Positions 39,968-46,769 of a stretch of 46,769 bases of DNA are shown in pieces. The number at the start of each line of letters is the position of its first letter. The stretch's first letter is position 1. The notes beneath the pieces are model-generated. The model had not been told where the DNA came from. It saw nothing but the letters and a program-made list of their open reading frames with translations, and ran no database searches. Origin of the DNA: a virus; IMG/VR virus record IMGVR_UViG_3300045825_000603, positions 1 through 46,769 of that record. One strand, given 5' to 3'. A program made the translations under genes and the position numbers.

Positions 39968-40993
39968 TTAGGTCATCTTTAAACGAACTTGTGCAGATAA
40001 ACCTTGAAACACATTGTTGTCTAGGAACTTCTGAAGTTTTTCCCGAGTTCCGCCTTTAGTAAGTATAGCATTAAAATCCTTAAAAGCAACTGAAGGCCAT
40101 ACCATAACTTTATATCCACGTTTTGAATAATTAATCGATTTTTTCAATCCAGTTGCATCTATCTCTGTGTTGTCATAAACGAGTATAGGATCTTTCGCTT
40201 TCTTCAAAAATTCATCAGGAAAATCTGCACCTAGACATGCCACCACATTTTTACTCTCAATACTCATTGCATCAAATGTTCCTTCAAAAATATATAATGG
40301 TTGATCGAAATCTACATTGAATATATTCCATACTTTCCATCCAATATTTTCCTCAGGAATCCTGGTATAGAAATCTTTATTCGTGGTACTTCTTGACGTA
40401 AACCCATATAATCTTTTACCAAAGTATAATGGAATCACAATGTAGTTTGTGAGGTTTTTTTCTTTATCATCATCTTTGAATATACCTGTACCTTTTACCT
40501 CAAGGAAGTATTTGTAATCCTCCTTGAGCATCCCACGAGTTCTGAGATACATATCTGCATATGAGTCATCTTGGATGGGTGAAAAAATATCAGGTATATC
40601 AAATACAAATGGTGGTCTAAATGTATTATCAATTTCAAATGCCTCAATATCAGGGACAAGATCTTCTTTTTCTTGACGCAGAAATTCCTGAATATGATTG
40701 ATTTTTTTACCATTTATTTCTTGTGTATATGCATGTAATAATGAGGGATAATAATCACGTAGGAATCCATACATATTACTTGAATATTCACAATCTCCAT
40801 TGAAACATTTTACAACGTCATAATCAAATGATGATTTTGTATATAGGTGAAATCGCTTAGAGCGTTTACTTTTCCCGTCACCACATATTGGGCATCGTGC
40901 TGTATAATCTTGCCGTGATCTTCGACCTAATGAACTAGATGGTAGCGCTAACTCAAAAAATTTGACATTAATATCATTTAGCGCTGAACCCAT
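39968..40993 (-). CDS. 61: DNA primase, T4 gp61-like
   Basis: 341 residues. Makes RNA primers for lagging-strand synthesis with the replicative helicase. The N-terminal zinc finger has CPICGDG (34-40) and CFNGDCEYSS (63-72). The TOPRIM-type core includes YIFEGTFDAMS and ILVYDNTEIDATG. Length equals T4 gp61 (342). The 53 bases between this gene and the amidohydrolase gene hold no gene or promoter I can recognise. Confidence 0.88.
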   Translation of the reverse strand: MGSALNDINVKFFELALPSSSLGRRSRQDYTARCPICGDGKSKRSKRFHLYTKSSFDYDVVKCFNGDCEYSSNMYGFLRDYYPSLLHAYTQEINGKKINHIQEFLRQEKEDLVPDIEAFEIDNTFRPPFVFDIPDIFSPIQDDSYADMYLRTRGMLKEDYKYFLEVKGTGIFKDDDKEKNLTNYIVIPLYFGKRLYGFTSRSTTNKDFYTRIPEENIGWKVWNIFNVDFDQPLYIFEGTFDAMSIESKNVVACLGADFPDEFLKKAKDPILVYDNTEIDATGLKKSINYSKRGYKVMVWPSVAFKDFNAILTKGGTREKLQKFLDNNVFQGLSAQVRLKMT

Positions 40994-41344
40994 TTATTCC
41001 CCTTTATCTAAAATCCATTCACATACATCAAAAACCACTTTGAATTCATTTGATGCAGAACATCGATACGAATCCTGTCGCTTACCATCACCTGTTGCAC
41101 GTGCATTCCAGTGACTAATTTCCTTCCCATCCAAATCTTTAACATAAATGAATGATGTCTCAATGGTATAATGATGATACTTTTTTGCATATACTTTACA
41201 CATACTCGAAAGCTCAAAAACATTTAACCATACTATATCGGTGGGTTCGAGATGAATCATAAGACTTGTACCTTGCATCTCAAATGAGGTTGCTTCTTTT
41301 CCTGCAAAATCAAGTATTTTATTTAAAAGTTTTAAACTAATCAT
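40994..41344 (-). CDS. hypothetical protein
   Basis: 116 residues, alpha/beta pattern with Trp-rich conserved-looking segments (ISHWNARATGDG). No family recognised. ATGA overlap with the upstream gene. Confidence 0.55.
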   Translation of the reverse strand: MISLKLLNKILDFAGKEATSFEMQGTSLMIHLEPTDIVWLNVFELSSMCKVYAKKYHHYTIETSFIYVKDLDGKEISHWNARATGDGKRQDSYRCSASNEFKVVFDVCEWILDKGE

Positions 41345-41868
41345 ACTGATGCCAGTCTATATGAATTCATCTGAAGCGCCAATAACTGTTCATATTCTGA
41401 ATATTCATCATACTCTTTAACAGTGGTTGTATATTCCAACCCTGAGATAGTTTCGTTGTAATACAACCATCCTTCTGTCGTAAAAAATGAGCCTCGAGAT
41501 GTTCTAAGTATCTCAGATGCTTTATAGATTTTTTCAGGTAATACAACGCTGATAGCAGTCATCAACCCACCCAATGAATCATCCTCATGAAATTCTGCCC
41601 AAGGATATGGGTTCTCTGGGTTATCGAGAAAATCACGTAATACATGAAGATCTGGTGATGTTCCTGCATTTAATGAGATACATGTTTTATGATTTCTCGA
41701 CCAATTAAATAAGATATCTTCTTTGTTAATTGCATCCTCATCATAATCCAATCCAGTAGGAATTTCTGGAAGTGCATATCTGTTGAATAACTCAACTGTC
41801 GAATGTAGGGCTTGAATTCCTTTTGCCATTGGTGATAGCATAAAATGCGTAAATGTGTATAATCTCAT
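41341..41868 (-). CDS. conserved phage protein (possibly peptidyl-tRNA hydrolase 2-like)
   Basis: 175 residues. The opening MLSPMAKGIQALHSTVELF, then FNWSRNHKTCISLNAG, follows a pattern conserved in many T4-like phages (SPxxKGIQxxHxxxE, WxxNHKTxIxLNxG). The arrangement weakly recalls peptidyl-tRNA hydrolase 2, whose GKxAAQxxHA helix precedes a W..G...I strand. This link is speculative. Confidence 0.5.
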   Translation of the reverse strand: MRLYTFTHFMLSPMAKGIQALHSTVELFNRYALPEIPTGLDYDEDAINKEDILFNWSRNHKTCISLNAGTSPDLHVLRDFLDNPENPYPWAEFHEDDSLGGLMTAISVVLPEKIYKASEILRTSRGSFFTTEGWLYYNETISGLEYTTTVKEYDEYSEYEQLLALQMNSYRLASV

Positions 41869-42107
41869 TTAACTCCAATCATATCTGTTTCTTTTACCAT
41901 AACATGTGCAAGGCGATTATCGTTAAACACCTTCACCTGTGCGAGATCTGTTAGGATATTGTAATATACATATCCTCTTACTATTTTACAACCACAAACT
42001 CTACCTTCGAGTACATTATCACCGCTTCTGTATTGAACCATCTTATTGTAAAATTGATCCATTACATGTTCTAAACGTGATTTAATTGCTTTTTCCATTG
42101 CTGTCAT
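41865..42107 (-). CDS. small hypothetical protein
   Basis: 80 residues beginning MTAMEKAIKSRLEHVM; start at 42107 has an AAAGGA site and overlaps the upstream stop (TAATG). The C-terminal half has beta pattern (GRVCGCKIVRGYVYYNIL). Unknown. Confidence 0.55.
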   Translation of the reverse strand: MTAMEKAIKSRLEHVMDQFYNKMVQYRSGDNVLEGRVCGCKIVRGYVYYNILTDLAQVKVFNDNRLAHVMVKETDMIGVK

Positions 42108-42415
42108 TATGCATCCTTTCTTGTAATGAGTTCCCAAAATGCATCCTTGGACGGTATTCCTACAGGAATTGTCGCTGTTGCAAGAAACTTGATGAATTGT
42201 TTTTTAACTTCATTATAACTCGATGAAGGTACACAAGATTTGTAATAACCTACATTCTTATCTTTTGCTTCTATGAAATAACGGAATCTATCAGTATCAA
42301 ATGATATTGTAGCTACAATATCATCACTAATAAAACCTGCAGTTGTTCCGTTTACAACCCATTGTTGTTTATTGAACTTATTATCTTTTTCCCAATCTTT
42401 CTCAACTAATGATAT
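42107..42415 (-). CDS. protein with a proposed ATA start
   Basis: 102 residues (ISLVEKDWEKDNKFNKQQW onward), ending ELITRKDA. There is no ATG, GTG or TTG in the frame from above the promoter to the stop. An own early-type promoter lies 34 bases upstream, and a GAAGGA site is 6 bases before the ATA at 42415 (an ATT at 42421 is the alternative). Its stop overlaps the next start as TAATG. Codon use and composition look like a real gene. Function unknown. Confidence 0.55.
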   Translation of the reverse strand: MSLVEKDWEKDNKFNKQQWVVNGTTAGFISDDIVATISFDTDRFRYFIEAKDKNVGYYKSCVPSSSYNEVKKQFIKFLATATIPVGIPSKDAFWELITRKDA

Positions 42416-43002
42416 CTTAATTCCTTCAATCTTTCTTTTCTTTCAATAATTATATCATAATAAACTTCAAGATATTTTGGGTCAATATGATCAACTAACC
42501 AGACATCATTTTCAGAACGATAAAATTTAATACCATCAAGTTCCATTGATCGTGTATCAATATAAAATATAATTGTACTTGAATTTTTGGTTTTACGTCT
42601 TGCACCTACAACTTTTGCCGTTTCAAAACTTGCAGTCAGATGAACATGATGTCTTTGCATCTTACTTAAACCGTTTTTCTTGATTGCATCAAAAAATTTA
42701 CTATCTGTTCCATGATATAGATTAAAAGGAGGTTCTTCGGGTACAAGGTCAAGATCGATCTTTACTGAATGTCCTTGTGTTGCACGAATCTTACTTTTGT
42801 CATTATTAAACGTATATCGACCTTTCGTATCTTTCAAGACAATATCAACAAGCATTAACTGATTGATAGTATATTTACCGGAATCATTTATCCCTTTTAA
42901 TAAATCAGATACGCTGGCCCACCCGTGGGAATCAAGTTTAATTCCTATTACCTCAGGTTTGTGACGAAGTATGAGGCTTATAAAAACGCTTAATTTATTC
43001 AT
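42406..43002 (-). CDS. kptA: RNA 2'-phosphotransferase Tpt1/KptA
   Basis: 198 residues. Transfers an RNA 2'-phosphate to NAD+, yielding ADP-ribose cyclic phosphate and nicotinamide. Family features are complete: SLILRHKPEVIGIKLDSHGW (9-28), IRATQGHSVKIDLDL, PFNLYHGT, MQRHHVHLT and ENDVWLVDHI. Tpt1 removes the junction 2'-phosphate left by plant/fungal-type tRNA ligation; in bacteria and phages its natural RNA is unclear. Its presence with RNA ligase, Thg1-like protein and CCA-adding enzyme suggests RNA repair. It contains the promoter for the next gene near its 3' end. Confidence 0.9.
   Translation of the reverse strand: MNKLSVFISLILRHKPEVIGIKLDSHGWASVSDLLKGINDSGKYTINQLMLVDIVLKDTKGRYTFNNDKSKIRATQGHSVKIDLDLVPEEPPFNLYHGTDSKFFDAIKKNGLSKMQRHHVHLTASFETAKVVGARRKTKNSSTIIFYIDTRSMELDGIKFYRSENDVWLVDHIDPKYLEVYYDIIIERKERLKELRYH
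42449..42470 (-). promoter_or_regulatory. early-type promoter inside the kptA 3' end
   Basis: TATAAT at 42454-42449 with TG; the upstream element reads TTGA at 42470-42467. Positioned to drive the ATA-start gene at 42415. Confidence 0.6.
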
Positions 43003-43232
43003 TATACCGTTTCCATAGATTGAATGTCGGTGAATGAGAAAGTGTATTCATCACATTCTTTATCGATACAGACAAAAGATTCTTCATCATTTAAATCAAT
43101 ATCGGTAATACAGAACAATCTGTCACCTACGGTTACCATTACATTAGAACCCACATTCTGTGCTTCGAGAACATCGTCTAATGTAAAATTTGGTTTTGAT
43201 GCAATGTACTCATCATAAGTAATAGTTTTCAT
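43002..43232 (-). CDS. small acidic hypothetical protein
   Basis: 76 residues beginning MKTITYDEYIASKPNF, acidic and beta-rich (RLFCITDIDLNDEESFVCID). The stop overlaps the kptA start (TAATG), so the two are coupled. An early promoter lies upstream. Confidence 0.55.
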   Translation of the reverse strand: MKTITYDEYIASKPNFTLDDVLEAQNVGSNVMVTVGDRLFCITDIDLNDEESFVCIDKECDEYTFSFTDIQSMETV

Positions 43233-43259
43233 ATCATTCCTTCTTTTTATTGTAGTATA

Positions 43260-43292
43260 ATTATATCACATATAACCTTCAAAGAAGATTAA
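43260..43292 (-). promoter_or_regulatory. early-type promoter of the kptA operon
   Basis: TATAAT at 43265-43260 with TG, TTGA-type element at 43282-43279 and TTAA at 43292-43289. Confidence 0.65.
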
Positions 43293-43597
43293 TAATGTGA
43301 ATTATACTTAGGTTTTGATGAGTTAAATGTTGCAAGATCCTCTGAACAAAGATAGATATTGCTCATGATCTCATTGAGTTTCATTGGGTCTGATGTACGA
43401 TTGATATTTTCAATGATACGTGCGATATTTTTCTTAGCACGGAATGCACCTGCAATTGCAAGCAATGTTTCTTTTTTCCAAACAACATTATTTTCATTCC
43501 AAAATTCTTTAACAAATTCAGGTGTAAGTTTGTTGAGGTTTCCCTTATTGTCGTAGTTCCACTGTGCATCATTGATAATTACTGTGTTATCAGTCAT
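43289..43597 (-). CDS. hypothetical protein
   Basis: 102 residues, helical, charged, no recognised family. A GAAGGAA site precedes the ATG; early promoter upstream. Confidence 0.55.
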   Translation of the reverse strand: MTDNTVIINDAQWNYDNKGNLNKLTPEFVKEFWNENNVVWKKETLLAIAGAFRAKKNIARIIENINRTSDPMKLNEIMSNIYLCSEDLATFNSSKPKYNSHY

Positions 43598-43631
43598 TGT
43601 AAATTCCTTCTTTCATTCTTTTGATATAACA

Positions 43632-43652
43632 ATTATAACATATTAAAATTAA
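43632..43652 (-). promoter_or_regulatory. early-type promoter
   Basis: TATAAT at 43637-43632 with TG and TTAA at 43652-43649. Confidence 0.65.
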
Positions 43653-43672
43653 ATTATTATAAAGAAAATCCT

Positions 43673-43882
43673 CTAAGTATAACGTAATCGATCAATTTGT
43701 TTCTTAGAAACTTCCGGAAACGCATCACGATTTTGTTCAATCTCATCTGCGAGTCTTCTGCTAATTTCTTTCAGTTTATCAACCTGTGACTTTACATTTT
43801 GTCTTTCCTTATGTATCATACATGAACCTTTATACCGCTCTTTCATAATATGATCTAAAATTCTTTCATGTGTGCTCATCAT
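43673..43882 (-). CDS. small helical protein
   Basis: 69 residues, long basic coiled-coil-like helix (KSQVDKLKEISRRLADEIEQ). Two adjacent ATG codons at the start; AAAGGA site upstream. Unknown. Confidence 0.5.
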   Translation of the reverse strand: MMSTHERILDHIMKERYKGSCMIHKERQNVKSQVDKLKEISRRLADEIEQNRDAFPEVSKKQIDRLRYT

Positions 43883-43908
43883 GAATCCTTTATGTACAAG
43901 TTACATAA

Positions 43909-43940
43909 ATTATAACACATTATGATTAAATAAAATTTAA
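43909..43940 (-). promoter_or_regulatory. early-type promoter
   Basis: TATAAT at 43914-43909 with TG, TTAA at 43929-43926 and TTAA at 43940-43937. It sits between the small gene and the inverted repeat downstream of the receptor gene. Confidence 0.68.
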
Positions 43941-43977
43941 ATAAGTATATTAGCTGGAAACGATTTATCTCATATAT

Positions 43978-44035
43978 TCAATGTATAAAATAAAATAACA
44001 GTTACATATTATAGTTATTTTATTTTATACATTGA
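43978..44035. repeat. 22-bp perfect inverted repeat with 14-base loop
   Basis: The left arm (43978-43999) and right arm (44014-44035) are exact reverse complements and almost purely A/T. The loop is 44000-44013. In the 167-base gap after the receptor gene. Could be a strong transcript-end hairpin, a processing site, an origin-like element or the scar of an insertion. Confidence 0.8.
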
Positions 44036-44053
44036 TTGGGGTACCCCAATCAA
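44032..44053. terminator. 22-base GC-centred palindrome at the end of the receptor gene
   Basis: A perfect palindrome with centre GGGGTACCCC that covers the receptor stop codon (44050-44052) and shares four bases with the adjacent inverted repeat. An 11-bp stem fits a terminator hairpin for the minus-strand receptor gene, though the following U-tract is weak. Confidence 0.55.
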
Positions 44054-45756
44054 AAATTATATCCAAGTCTTGCAGTAAAACTTCGTTCCGGTACATTAAC
44101 TGCCGACCCCATTGCTCTACCATCATTATTGAATACATTGTTTAATGTTATTCCGTATAACCAGTTATTGAAGTTATTTGAATAACCAACATCAAATGTA
44201 TTGTATCCTTTATTGTTATACTCATTATATGCGGGATTTATAACTCTTACATCATTTATATCTGATTGAGATAAGTTAATTCCTTTATGTGCATAATTCC
44301 AAGTAACAAAATAATGATTGTATTCATTTTTCCAATAGATTTTCCATGGTGTCAATTTACTCATATAATCTGAATCATCTTGCCCATATACATATTGAAA
44401 ATTAAACACCGAACCGAATAAATCTTTATCGTATGTTAATGTTACATCAGCACCTTTAACAATACCGTTTCCGACATTTTGAGCTTGATACTGATCTACA
44501 CCAGATATGCGCCCAACTTTAACACTTGATATTGCATTATTAAGATACATATAATAACTACTGATATTGTAGGTAAAATCATTAATTTCATCTTTAATAC
44601 CTAAAGAATATGTTTTTGATGTTTCTGGAACTAATGAATCATTCGGTACATCGTTTCCCTTACCTGTGGTTCTTGAGTAATAAAGATTATTCGCCGTAGG
44701 AAGTTTATAACCGCCTCTTACACTACCATATACAATATTTTTTTGTAATTCTATATTGTAACTGTATGTGTCGAAATTCTTGGTAACATCACTATGTTTG
44801 TCTGTGGTTTGAGCCCATACACCATCAATGTTTGATTTCAACTTAATACCATATATCTCGTTTTTGTAGCTAATACCTGCAGTTGTAGTATTGTATGTGA
44901 AATCTTTTTGGTTATACATAAGATCTTCATATGAATCCATCAATTTAACATTAAATCCGGATACGAATTTATGAATATATTTAGCACCATAAACATTATT
45001 AGTTGAATCAACCTCCCTACCGTTATCGTTTACATTTTCTACGAATCGTTGATAACTTGCGGTAACTGTATCATTACTAGTAGGTTTATATGAATCTTTG
45101 ATGAACACATAATCTTGATCAAGATATGTATATGCTTTTCCTTGAATATATTTGTCTAATCGATCAACATCCGACGATGTACTATATAACGCAATAAGTG
45201 TATTGTTTCCTGTGATATTCTTAACAAAGAATGCATCCTGATTGTATGCAGTATGTTCGATATTATTATAATCACCAGTCTTGTATAACTTCAACCCTAC
45301 AGTTGTATTATCATACTTTTTAGTTGCAATTAATTTTCTACCTTGATCATATGAACTATATTCTGTGTAGATTTGGGAAACATCTGTAATATGTGAGTCT
45401 ACACTTAAACCAATTGCATTTCCTGATTCCAATTTGTAATCTACAAACTCACTTGGAATCCATGAGAAATATTGATTTGGTCCGCTTCGAAAATTTGAGT
45501 TATTCATAACAACATCTTCAAATTTTACACCAACTAATTCACCTTGGAGTCCTTGAATTACTGGACTATTCATTCCAGGTGCAGTTTGTTGAATATTCAT
45601 TTTAGTTTGTATTGCACTAAAATCAACCTTGTTATCTCTGTATTCAGGAATAGATGTATATGTTGTTGTGTTGGATTCGACTGTTATTGGCGACAATGTA
45701 ATAGGCTCAGATGCAGATAGAATCACACCTATTAATAGTGATAAAAATAATTTCAT
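44050..45756 (-). CDS. TonB-dependent receptor-like outer-membrane protein
   Basis: 568 residues. A signal peptide (MKLFLSLLIGVILSA) is followed by a TonB-box-like segment (ITLSPITVES), then a plug-like region (MNIQQTAPGMNSPVIQGLQG, EDVVMNNSNFRSGPNQYFSW, EFVDYKLESG) and a long Tyr/Asn-rich beta-strand region ending in RLGYNF, the C-terminal Phe of outer-membrane barrels. At 568 residues it is shorter than typical receptors (600-800). In bacteria these take up siderophores, vitamin B12 or sugars with TonB energy, and many phages use them as receptors. A phage-encoded one may alter host uptake or block superinfection. Confidence 0.82.
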   Translation of the reverse strand: MKLFLSLLIGVILSASEPITLSPITVESNTTTYTSIPEYRDNKVDFSAIQTKMNIQQTAPGMNSPVIQGLQGELVGVKFEDVVMNNSNFRSGPNQYFSWIPSEFVDYKLESGNAIGLSVDSHITDVSQIYTEYSSYDQGRKLIATKKYDNTTVGLKLYKTGDYNNIEHTAYNQDAFFVKNITGNNTLIALYSTSSDVDRLDKYIQGKAYTYLDQDYVFIKDSYKPTSNDTVTASYQRFVENVNDNGREVDSTNNVYGAKYIHKFVSGFNVKLMDSYEDLMYNQKDFTYNTTTAGISYKNEIYGIKLKSNIDGVWAQTTDKHSDVTKNFDTYSYNIELQKNIVYGSVRGGYKLPTANNLYYSRTTGKGNDVPNDSLVPETSKTYSLGIKDEINDFTYNISSYYMYLNNAISSVKVGRISGVDQYQAQNVGNGIVKGADVTLTYDKDLFGSVFNFQYVYGQDDSDYMSKLTPWKIYWKNEYNHYFVTWNYAHKGINLSQSDINDVRVINPAYNEYNNKGYNTFDVGYSNNFNNWLYGITLNNVFNNDGRAMGSAVNVPERSFTARLGYNF

Positions 45757-45767
45757 ATATTTCCTTT

Positions 45768-45775
45768 TATAAATA
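45768..45775 (+). promoter_or_regulatory. T4-type late promoter
   Basis: TATAAATA, 25 bases before the TTG start of the plus-strand gene at 45800. Confidence 0.55.
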
Positions 45776-45799
45776 TTGTAATTAACCTAAAGGCCAATT

Positions 45800-46237
45800 T
45801 TGAAAAGATTTGATTTGATGTATCTTGAGTTGTTAAATTCAGACTTACTTACAGATGAAGTGAGAAAAAATCTCAATATTAATGATGTTCGTGAGGAATT
45901 CTACGAAAAAACAAGGTTCAACGAGATAAACAGTTATGAAATTGCTTATGCATGTTTTGAAATTGCCATCACACAGAATATCGAATTCAGTATCAATAAT
46001 CTCATCAACGCCTTTAATGTGGTAAGTCCTAAAAATCGTGTACAAGTTAAAGATTATCTTGACGACAAAATTATTAAACTAATAAACGAATATAAGGATC
46101 AGACTGAGATTTATATTCTTATTGAATTAACGCAGGCACATCATTATTTTGATTACTCCGCTAGTTTCAACCCTAATAAAAAAATATGGTTGAAACATAA
46201 AGTAGTATCTCATATTATAACGAAGTTTAAGAATTAA
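45800..46237 (+). CDS. hypothetical protein
   Basis: 145 residues with a TTG start (AAAGG site). All-helical and charged; no recognised family. Divergent to the receptor gene and converging with the next minus gene by 4 bases. A late promoter precedes it. Confidence 0.55.
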   Translation: MKRFDLMYLELLNSDLLTDEVRKNLNINDVREEFYEKTRFNEINSYEIAYACFEIAITQNIEFSINNLINAFNVVSPKNRVQVKDYLDDKIIKLINEYKDQTEIYILIELTQAHHYFDYSASFNPNKKIWLKHKVVSHIITKFKN

Positions 46238-46452
46238 CCTTCAGAAACAACTTCATCTTCGATAACAGTAAACTGCTCTCTCAAAGAACTAAGTTCAACT
46301 GTAAGGGCTTGAACTGCAGCGTTATGAATAATTTGTTCCAATTGAAACTTTTCTTGAATTTGCACGATACGAGCAAAAATCATTTTAGCTTGTTCTGGCA
46401 AAGATGCCATGTCATATGTTACTCCGTCTAGTACGAATACTTTTTCTTCCAT
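46234..46452 (-). CDS. small helical protein (DUF6447-like)
   Basis: 72 residues beginning MEEKVFVLDGVTYDMASLPE, then a long helix. This pattern (VxDGxxYDxxSLxxxAK) is common in small phage and bacterial proteins that I associate with DUF6447. Start at 46452 chosen for its GGAGAA site. Function unknown. Confidence 0.55.
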   Translation of the reverse strand: MEEKVFVLDGVTYDMASLPEQAKMIFARIVQIQEKFQLEQIIHNAAVQALTVELSSLREQFTVIEDEVVSEG

Positions 46453-46453
46453 T

Positions 46454-46633
46454 TTATTCTCCATCTTGTTTTGTTAATTTTAATGTATATTTGCTAACTG
46501 CAATTATTTCAGGATGACCAGTTTGTGTCATATAGATAACATCAACCTGGTTTCCTTGAATTGCATTAACCACCATCTGTGGTGACCCTGAAAGTTTTAA
46601 TCTTACATTGTCTCCTGCCCTGATATCTGCCAT
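46454..46633 (-). CDS. small DUF2158-like protein
   Basis: 59 residues beginning MADIRAGDNVRLKLSGSPQM. The pattern GDxVRLKSGGPxM matches small DUF2158/YodC-like proteins, a tiny beta-barrel. Start at 46633 has an AAAAGGA site. Function unknown. Confidence 0.6.
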   Translation of the reverse strand: MADIRAGDNVRLKLSGSPQMVVNAIQGNQVDVIYMTQTGHPEIIAVSKYTLKLTKQDGE

Positions 46634-46643
46634 CTTATTCCTT

Positions 46644-46769
46644 TTACAACCAATCATCTAATGATGAGGTTTCTTTAACAACGAATTGTTTTTCGTCAAG
46701 ATAAAAATCTTGCACATTTTTTGCTAACTCGATAAGGTTGTTCTCCCCTAAAAATGTTAATATTCGATT
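46644..46769 (-). CDS. 3' end of a gene cut by the right window edge
   Basis: The last 41 codons of a minus-strand frame are visible (ENNLIELAKNVQDFYLDEKQ, ending LDDWL). Helical, no motif. Its stop lies 10 bases before the next start codon. Confidence 0.55.
   Translation of the reverse strand, partial: NRILTFLGENNLIELAKNVQDFYLDEKQFVVKETSSLDDWL

Noticed and set aside
1-46769. tRNA genes
   Set aside because: I looked for T-loop-like GGTTCGA segments paired with cloverleaf stems because RNA repair genes are present, and found none outside coding frames. A covariance search would be decisive.
1-46769. CRISPR array or integrase/attachment site
   Set aside because: No regularly spaced direct repeats and no recombinase motifs were seen; the phage looks strictly lytic in this window.

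Overview
The window reads as part of a large, AT-rich genome of a T4-superfamily myovirus. The sequence shows a T4-type ATP-dependent DNA ligase (cut by the left edge), a gp61-type primase, an endonuclease VII-like protein, a gp23/gp24-type capsid protein, a gp4-type head-completion nuclease and a probable gp13-type neck protein. It also shows T4-style late promoters (TATAAATA) just upstream of the structural and mobile genes. Genes are packed almost end to end: the largest gap is about 170 bases, and many stop and start codons overlap as TAATG or ATGA. Most genes lie on the minus strand. I see no rRNA, no tRNA, no CRISPR array and no integrase. The host is inferred only: AT richness, short MKK-type signal peptides, extended -10 promoters without a classical -35, a bactofilin and a TonB-type receptor all fit a Campylobacterota host, but another Gram-negative host is possible.

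Layout: (1) 1-13.5 kb, minus strand: ligase, PIN-PhoH ATPase, the two separated halves of a MoxR-type AAA+ ATPase, a bactofilin with a membrane-anchored transglycosylase, a NadR-like P-loop kinase, two nucleotide house-cleaning proteins, a Thg1-like 3'-5' polymerase, a metallopeptidase-like/VWA protein and an NAD kinase. (2) 13.5-20.5 kb: small proteins, a Cys-based phosphatase, a deoxyribosyltransferase-like enzyme, an endonuclease VII-like protein and an 891-residue helicase. (3) 20.6-27.4 kb: virion genes mixed with two homing endonucleases, including a broken 5' copy of gene 4 next to a complete gene 4, then a four-Cys PD-(D/E)XK nuclease. (4) 27.5-43.9 kb: HD-PPAT fusion, MazG fusion, GRDP-like protein, RNA ligase 2, esterase, secreted nuclease, CCA-adding enzyme, primase, Tpt1/KptA and many small unknown proteins. 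(5) 44-46.8 kb: a TonB-dependent receptor-like outer-membrane protein with large inverted repeats at its end, and small genes.

Functional threads: four RNA-repair enzymes (Thg1-like, Rnl2-like ligase, CCA-adding enzyme, KptA) suggest a tRNA or RNA restoration programme. NAD kinase, a NadR-like kinase, a PPAT-like transferase and NTP pyrophosphohydrolases point to cofactor and nucleotide control. The bactofilin-transglycosylase pair and the TonB-type receptor point to remodelling of the host envelope. The MoxR halves with the VWA protein form a MoxR-VWA system whose ATPase is split between Walker A and Walker B.

Expression: about 19 copies of a very uniform promoter occur, nearly all on the minus strand: TTAA, 11-12 bases, TATAAT with an extended -10 of TRTGW type, often with a second TTAA 11 bases further upstream. 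Late genes use TATAAATA, sometimes as overlapping divergent pairs. Ribosome sites are AAGGA-like, TTG starts are common, and at least three genes have no ATG, GTG or TTG at the position where homology, promoter or ribosome-site evidence places the start; these seem to begin at ATC, ATT or ATA.
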